Shown in pieces: positions 60,273-64,000 of a stretch of DNA of 64,000 bases. The stretch's first letter is position 1; each line of letters begins with the position of its first letter. Position numbers and translations under genes: made by a program. The notes under the pieces were generated by a model. The model made no database searches and was not told the DNA's origin. It saw nothing but the letters and a program-made list of their open reading frames with translations. Source of the stretch: Candidatus Polarisedimenticola svalbardensis (GTDB taxonomy: Bacteria > Acidobacteriota > Polarisedimenticolia > Polarisedimenticolales > Polarisedimenticolaceae); assembly GCA_014764515.1 (NCBI GenBank), contig JACXWD010000009.1, forward strand, positions 19,915-83,914, written 5' to 3'.

Positions 60273-61223
60273 ATGGCCAAAGGATCGAAATTCGTCATCT
60301 ACGCGGCGCTGCTGGGGAACGCCGCCATCGCCGTAACCAAGTTTGCGGCATCCATCTTCACCGGCAGCAGCGCCATGCTCACCGAGGCGATCCACTCCGT
60401 GGTGGACACCGGGAACCAGGGACTGCTGTTGTGGGGTCTGAAACGGGCCAAAAAACCGGCGGACCCCCGGTTCCCGTTCGGGCATGGCCGGGAGATCTAC
60501 TTCTGGTCGTTCGTGGTGGCGATCATGATCTTCGGCGTCGGCGCCGGAGTCTCGATCTTTGAAGGGATCAAACACCTCCTCCACCCCAGGGCAACAACAA
60601 GCCCCACGGTGAACTACATCGTCCTCGGGTCGGCGTTCCTGTTCGAAGGCGCCGCATGGCTGATCGCCCTCAAGGAGTTCCGCCGGGCCAAGGGGAAGGC
60701 GGGCTACGTCGAGGCCGTACAGAAAGGGAAAGACCCGACCCTGTTCGTGGTCCTGTTCGAGGACTCCGCCGCCATGGCCGGTCTTGTCGTCGCATTCCTC
60801 GGGATCTACCTGGGGCAGGTCACCGGATGGATGTGGCTGGACGGGGCTGCTTCGGTGGTCATCGGGCTGATCCTGGCCGCGGTGGCTCTGTGGCTGGCCT
60901 GGGAGACCAAGGGGCTCCTGATCGGCGAATCGGCCAGCGAGGTCGTTCGGAGCCAGGTCCGGAGCATGGTTGCGGACCAGGACGGTGTCGAAAAGATCCA
61001 TGAACTGCTGACCTTGCAAATGGGACCGGAATCGATCCTGGTGGTGGTCAGCATGGACTTTGCCGACAGGCTGGATGCGGCTGCGGTGGAAAACACGATG
61101 GCCGGCATGCGGGAAAGGATCCGAACGGAAGTCGCCGGCGTCTCCCGTGTCTTCATTCAGGTGGAGCCGGCTCCCGGCCCCCGGAGTCTGCCAGACAATC
61201 CAGCAGGAACCGGTTCATCATGA
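60273..61223 (+). CDS. Cation diffusion facilitator metal transporter
   Basis: The 316-residue inner-membrane exporter starts at ATG 60273 (GTG 60267 also possible). Six helices are visible. The first-site motif is in helix II, EAIHSVVDTGNQGLLLWGL, and FGHGREIYFWSF is the next CDF signature. Helix V contains LFEDSAAMAGLVVAFLGIYL. The helix II HxxxD and helix V ExxxA-type positions fit the FieF/YdfM-like group transporting Zn, Fe, Mn or Ni; the specificity is not fixed. A cytoplasmic C-terminal domain (VEKIHELLTLQMGPESILVV) completes it. It overlaps the convergent gene by 71 bases. Confidence 0.9.
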   Translation: MAKGSKFVIYAALLGNAAIAVTKFAASIFTGSSAMLTEAIHSVVDTGNQGLLLWGLKRAKKPADPRFPFGHGREIYFWSFVVAIMIFGVGAGVSIFEGIKHLLHPRATTSPTVNYIVLGSAFLFEGAAWLIALKEFRRAKGKAGYVEAVQKGKDPTLFVVLFEDSAAMAGLVVAFLGIYLGQVTGWMWLDGAASVVIGLILAAVALWLAWETKGLLIGESASEVVRSQVRSMVADQDGVEKIHELLTLQMGPESILVVVSMDFADRLDAAAVENTMAGMRERIRTEVAGVSRVFIQVEPAPGPRSLPDNPAGTGSS

Positions 61224-61671
61224 CCATCTGGGCATCGGCCAGTTTCTGACCGGTCCGGGATACTCCCAAAAGGATCGTGCAGATCACAACCGCAACAGGC
61301 ACAACCCACAGCGTCCAGGCCGGCATGTCCAGGGACCATTGCACCAGACCGAAGATCAGGCCGAAGCATGCGGCGGACATCGCCGTGATGTAAACGAAGG
61401 CGAATCCGACCCAGAGGCTGGGATGAGGGCCGATCTGGCCGTGGAGATCGCTGCCCGATCCTGCCGCTTCCAGTTGCAGGCTGAGGCAGGGTGACCAGAA
61501 ATGCCTTTCGTCCCTTCGGACCCTGAGTTCGGCATGGTGCAGCCTCTCCGAAACCAGCCCGACCACCGGCAGATCGGTGGCGTCCAGACTGGTCCGGAGT
61601 TTTCGGATCGCCTCGTCCGGCGCCAGTAAGATCCGTTCCCGGATCCGCGGTCTGAAAATACGCCCCCACAT
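61153..61671 (-). CDS. Hypothetical two-helix membrane protein
   Basis: I do not recognise it. From ATG 61671 (MWGRIFRPRIRERILLAP) it has 172 residues; a GTG further up, near 61710, is possible. A soluble N-terminal half of about 85 residues (EAIRKLRTSLDATDLPVVGL and CLSLQLEAA) is followed by two membrane helices (WVGFAFVYITAMSAACFGLI and WVVPVAVVICTILLGVSRTG) and a tail MVMMNRFLLDCL. It is divergent from the GntR gene and overlaps the CDF transporter 3' end by 71 bases. Confidence 0.68.
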   Translation of the reverse strand: MWGRIFRPRIRERILLAPDEAIRKLRTSLDATDLPVVGLVSERLHHAELRVRRDERHFWSPCLSLQLEAAGSGSDLHGQIGPHPSLWVGFAFVYITAMSAACFGLIFGLVQWSLDMPAWTLWVVPVAVVICTILLGVSRTGQKLADAQMVMMNRFLLDCLADSGGREPAPPE

Positions 61672-61739
61672 ACCGGCGGAATTGTCCCACAACACGGGGC
61701 ACAGGACCAATCCGGTCCCAATTCAGGGTTTTTAGTCTG

Positions 61740-61768
61740 TTGACAGAAGTGAGATGGTGAGTATATGT
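61740..61768 (+). promoter_or_regulatory. Sigma-70 promoter of the gntR-like gene
   Basis: A perfect TTGACA (61740-61745) lies 16-18 bases ahead of TATATG (61762-61767) or TATGTA (61764-61769). The predicted transcript starts near 61775, just ahead of GGAGG and the ATG at 61792. Confidence 0.75.
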
Positions 61769-61778
61769 ATATACACAC
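61757..61778. promoter_or_regulatory. Operator palindrome overlapping the gntR promoter -10
   Basis: GTGAGTATAT (61757-61766), GT, then ATATACACAC (61769-61778) form two 10-base half-sites with nine matching positions. The size and symmetry fit a GntR dimer. Because the site covers the -10 box, binding should shut off the operon, implying autorepression. Confidence 0.75.
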
Positions 61779-61791
61779 CAACGGAGGACAC

Positions 61792-62193
61792 ATGGAACCA
61801 CTGCCGATCAGCCTGAGCGATGCCACCGGGGTGCCGTATTACCGGCAGATCGTGGATCAGATCGCAGAACTGATCCGCTCCGGCCAGTTGCCCCCGGCCA
61901 ACCGGCTGCCGTCGGTTCGGGATCTGTCCAGGGAACTTCTGATCTCGTTGATCACCGTCCGTCGGGCCTACGCCGATCTGGAGGCGGCAGGGCTGATCCT
62001 GCGCCGCCAGGGCCAGGGAACATTCGTGGCCGATGACGTCGAAACCACCAGCCGCCGCCGGGCGCTTCAGGAGGCCGGCACCGTGCTGGCCGAAGCGATG
62101 GCCCGGGCCAGGCAACTGGGGCTCTCGGGATCGGCATTGCGCAAAACCGTCGAGGCACTACTGACCGGCGAGGGAGACAATGATGCAGGCTAA
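61792..62193 (+). CDS. GntR-family transcriptional regulator, YtrA subfamily
   Basis: The start ATG 61792 follows GGAGG. The 133-residue protein has the winged helix typical of GntR factors: PYYRQIVDQIAELIRSGQL, the RLPSVRDLSRELLISLITVRRAY recognition segment, and LEAAGLILRRQGQGTFV. Only a short helical tail of about 45 residues (LAEAMARARQLGLSG) follows, as in YtrA repressors that control linked ABC transporter genes. It overlaps the ABC ATPase start by 11 bases and probably represses itself through the palindrome at 61757-61778. Confidence 0.9.
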   Translation: MEPLPISLSDATGVPYYRQIVDQIAELIRSGQLPPANRLPSVRDLSRELLISLITVRRAYADLEAAGLILRRQGQGTFVADDVETTSRRRALQEAGTVLAEAMARARQLGLSGSALRKTVEALLTGEGDNDAG

Positions 62194-62695
62194 TGAACTG
62201 ATACAGATTGAAGGACTGAATATTCGCAGGGGCTCATTCCACCTGGACATCCCCTCCTGGAGTTTGGCGCCGGGACAGGTCATCGGCCTGGTCGGGCCCA
62301 ACGGAGCCGGCAAGACGACCCTGCTGGAAGCGCTGGCCGGCCTGCGACCCCTGGACAGTGGCTCCGCCCGGGTGTTCGGGAAAGACCCCTGGATCGACCC
62401 GGTGACGGTCCGGTCCGACCTGGGATACATGACCGACGACATGCCCCTGTTCGCCATGAAGGCCGGGCACCTGATGGAGTTGCTTTCCGGGTACTACCCA
62501 ACCTGGGACGCAGAGCTCGTAAGCGATCTCATGGACCGTTTCCGCATCGACCCGGGAAAACAGGCCGGGAAGCTCTCCCGGGGCCAGGGCACGCGCCTGC
62601 GACTGATCACCGCCATGGCGTTCCGTCCCCGTGTGCTCCTGCTGGACGAACCGGCCGGCGGACGTACTGGCCCTGGTGGAGTAGTCAGAGCCTGA
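62183..62695 (+). pseudogene. ABC transporter ATP-binding protein, truncated after Walker B
   Basis: This is the YtrB-like partner of the GntR gene. ATG 62183 (or 62180) follows AGGGAG. Walker A is GLVGPNGAGKTTLLEALAGL, the signature motif is the variant KLSRGQGTRLRL, and Walker B is RVLLLDEPA. Normal proteins then read an SGLD-type D-loop, an H-loop histidine and about 60 more residues. Here the frame runs into GGRTGPGGVVRA and stops at 170 residues. In another frame the same bases read ADVLALVE and a stop, like the end of a protein, so an internal deletion around 62650 is likely. No permease gene follows. It is probably non-functional. Confidence 0.78.
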
Positions 62696-63872
62696 CCCGC
62701 TGCCCCTCTTTCAGCTTGTCCACAGGGTAGAACGTCCCCCGCCATTCGATTCCGCCTCTCCGGAAACACTTCCAGCCGGACCGGATCACGATGGCCAGCA
62801 GGATCAGGCCGCCGGCTGGAGCGAGGAACAGCGGCCACCAGTTGCCAGCTGTCCGGCTCCGGTAGTACCAGGCCGAAACAGCCGAGGCGACCACGGCGCC
62901 GGCGCCCAGCAGTCTGGGCCAGAGGGCGAACGGCTGGAGCATCGCCGCCGGCGGGCCGAACAGGACAAGGCTGGACAGCACCGCCAACAGCGCCAATCTC
63001 AGGTAACTGTAACGGCACATGGCGCCGAACATGTTTTTCTCCAGACCCCGGGCCATCTCCCCCATCGACGGGTACCAGGACAACCACAGCTCCCTGAAGC
63101 CGATGAGAACGCCGGTTCGGGCCCCGGCCCGCTGCAGCATGAGTCCAAGACCAACGTCATCCAGGACCTCAAGCCGCAACCAGGGAAACCCGGGTGTCCG
63201 ATCCAGGGCACTGCGGCGAACCAGGTTGAAAGCCCCGATGCCGACATACGCCTCACCCCCTGGCTGACCCAGTTCGGTGACGTTCATTCCGAGGCAGAAC
63301 ATCCCACCGAAATAATGATTGGTCGCCTCCTGCCAGAAGTTGGTGGTGCACGCCTCCGGACCGACGGTGAGGTGATCCAGTTCCTGATCCAGGAGGTACC
63401 CCACCGTCTTGCACAGGAACCCCTTCTCGAAGTGCACATCGGCATCGGTAAACAGGACCAGGTCCCCCCTGGCCCGGGCCAGTCCGCAATGCAACGCATG
63501 GACCTTCCCCAGCCAGTCGGCAGGGAGGTCATGGATATCCAGGACATGAACCCGGCTGTCCGCCGACGCTATCCGGCGCATGATCGCAAGGGTGTCGTCC
63601 ACGGATCGGTCATTGACCAGAATGACCTCGAGGTCCGGGTAATCCTGCGCAAGCAGGCTCTTGAGCGCACCCTCCAGGGATTCCGCTTCATTGCAGGCAG
63701 GAATCACCACACTCAACGGAGGGAAGTCGTTGCGCTGCGCCGGCGGCAGATCCATGGACCAGGTGATTTTCCGGAACATGGACAATGCCTTCATCTGCAT
63801 GAAGATCCAGACCAGGGAGGACAGCCCGCCCCACGCAACAACGAGCACGGCCCACACCGGCATGCCGTTCAC
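62685..63872 (-). CDS. Family 2 glycosyltransferase (membrane)
   Basis: This 395-residue GT-A enzyme starts at GTG 63872. After one N-terminal membrane helix the catalytic domain shows LSVVIPACNEAESLEGALKS, VNDRSVDDT, and the nucleotide-sugar metal motif LFTDADVHFE, with EVLDDVGLGLML as the later acidic site. Three C-terminal helices follow (LALLAVLSSLVLFGPPAAML and others). It resembles CrtQ/HpnB-like membrane glycosyltransferases acting on lipids or carotenoids; the acceptor is unknown. It shares GTGA with a partial gene upstream and overlaps the truncated ABC gene by 11 bases. Confidence 0.88.
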   Translation of the reverse strand: MNGMPVWAVLVVAWGGLSSLVWIFMQMKALSMFRKITWSMDLPPAQRNDFPPLSVVIPACNEAESLEGALKSLLAQDYPDLEVILVNDRSVDDTLAIMRRIASADSRVHVLDIHDLPADWLGKVHALHCGLARARGDLVLFTDADVHFEKGFLCKTVGYLLDQELDHLTVGPEACTTNFWQEATNHYFGGMFCLGMNVTELGQPGGEAYVGIGAFNLVRRSALDRTPGFPWLRLEVLDDVGLGLMLQRAGARTGVLIGFRELWLSWYPSMGEMARGLEKNMFGAMCRYSYLRLALLAVLSSLVLFGPPAAMLQPFALWPRLLGAGAVVASAVSAWYYRSRTAGNWWPLFLAPAGGLILLAIVIRSGWKCFRRGGIEWRGTFYPVDKLKEGQRVRL

Positions 63873-64000
63873 AGCAGCAGCACCAGACGACCGTTCTCAA
63901 GCCAGAGTCCAACCATACTGTTTTGACCTCGAGAGGTCATGTTACATGAGCGGCTCCGGAGATCATCTAAGGACAGGCCAGCACCTCTTCCTCGGAAGCA
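63869..64000 (-). CDS. 3' end of an unidentified gene running off the right edge
   Basis: A minus-strand frame is open from the window end for 43 codons (CFRGRGAGLSLDDLRSRSCN, then MTSRGQNSMVGLWLENGRLV and LLL). It stops with TGA at 63871-63869, overlapping the glycosyltransferase GTG in a GTGA. The same coupling joins real operon partners elsewhere in this window. The fragment is too short to name. Confidence 0.5.
   Translation of the reverse strand, partial: CFRGRGAGLSLDDLRSRSCNMTSRGQNSMVGLWLENGRLVLLL

Overview
The window is a GC-rich (roughly 60-65 %), gene-dense piece of a bacterial chromosome with no rRNA, tRNA, phage, insertion sequence or CRISPR array that I can see. The content suggests a Gram-negative-type, at least facultatively anaerobic heterotroph: ATP-dependent benzoyl-CoA reductase, a selenocysteine formate dehydrogenase, an Nfn-type transhydrogenase, three multihaem c-type cytochromes, several lipoproteins and an Lgt. 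The many secreted DUF3857, peptidase and propeller proteins with Cys-rich tails would fit an uncultured Acidobacteriota-like or related deep lineage. That taxonomic guess is inference only.

Left part (1-14 kb): an epimerase cut by the window edge, a sodium:solute symporter and a secreted alpha/beta hydrolase precede a ten-gene minus-strand operon (14037 down to 4011). It encodes the lower anaerobic benzoyl-CoA pathway: had, oah, bcrC, bcrB, bcrA, bcrD, then an SDR, a GNAT acetyltransferase, a zinc-ribbon/TPR protein and a LeuA/NifV-like acyltransferase. Most of these genes are joined by 4-base stop/start overlaps. No dienoyl-CoA hydratase, ferredoxin or regulator lies in the cluster.

14-35 kb: a giant secreted M28 peptidase, a His/Arg/Tyr-rich secreted protein, an MBL hydrolase with an octahaem cytochrome, a nucleotidyltransferase-like protein with Hsp33, the fdhD-fdhB-fdhA formate dehydrogenase operon, and two tandem DUF3857 proteins. 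The fdhA gene is read through an in-frame UGA followed by a clear bacterial SECIS hairpin. The divergent nfnA-nfnB-thpR genes follow. FDH (formate to NADH) and Nfn (NADH/NADPH/ferredoxin) could together supply the low-potential ferredoxin that benzoyl-CoA reductase consumes.

35-56 kb: an SDR, a Cys-rich secreted propeller protein with a clear terminator, a haem-propeller-TPR lipoprotein behind a DAHP synthase gene, an exonuclease, an NtrC-type two-component pair, an unrecognised protein built from an internal duplication, a pentahaem cytochrome, a ferredoxin with a CxxH motif, lgt with tandem plsC copies, a membrane-anchor protein, a cytidylate-kinase-like protein, and a second octahaem (HAO-family) cytochrome followed by a large REP-like palindrome.

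56-64 kb: a sigma-70 factor that stops before regions 3.2 and 4, a Sel1-repeat protein, threonine synthase, a CDF metal transporter, and a YtrA-type GntR repressor with an excellent promoter/operator. The GntR gene is followed by an ABC ATPase truncated just after Walker B, a glycosyltransferase, and the tail of an operon partner running off the right edge.
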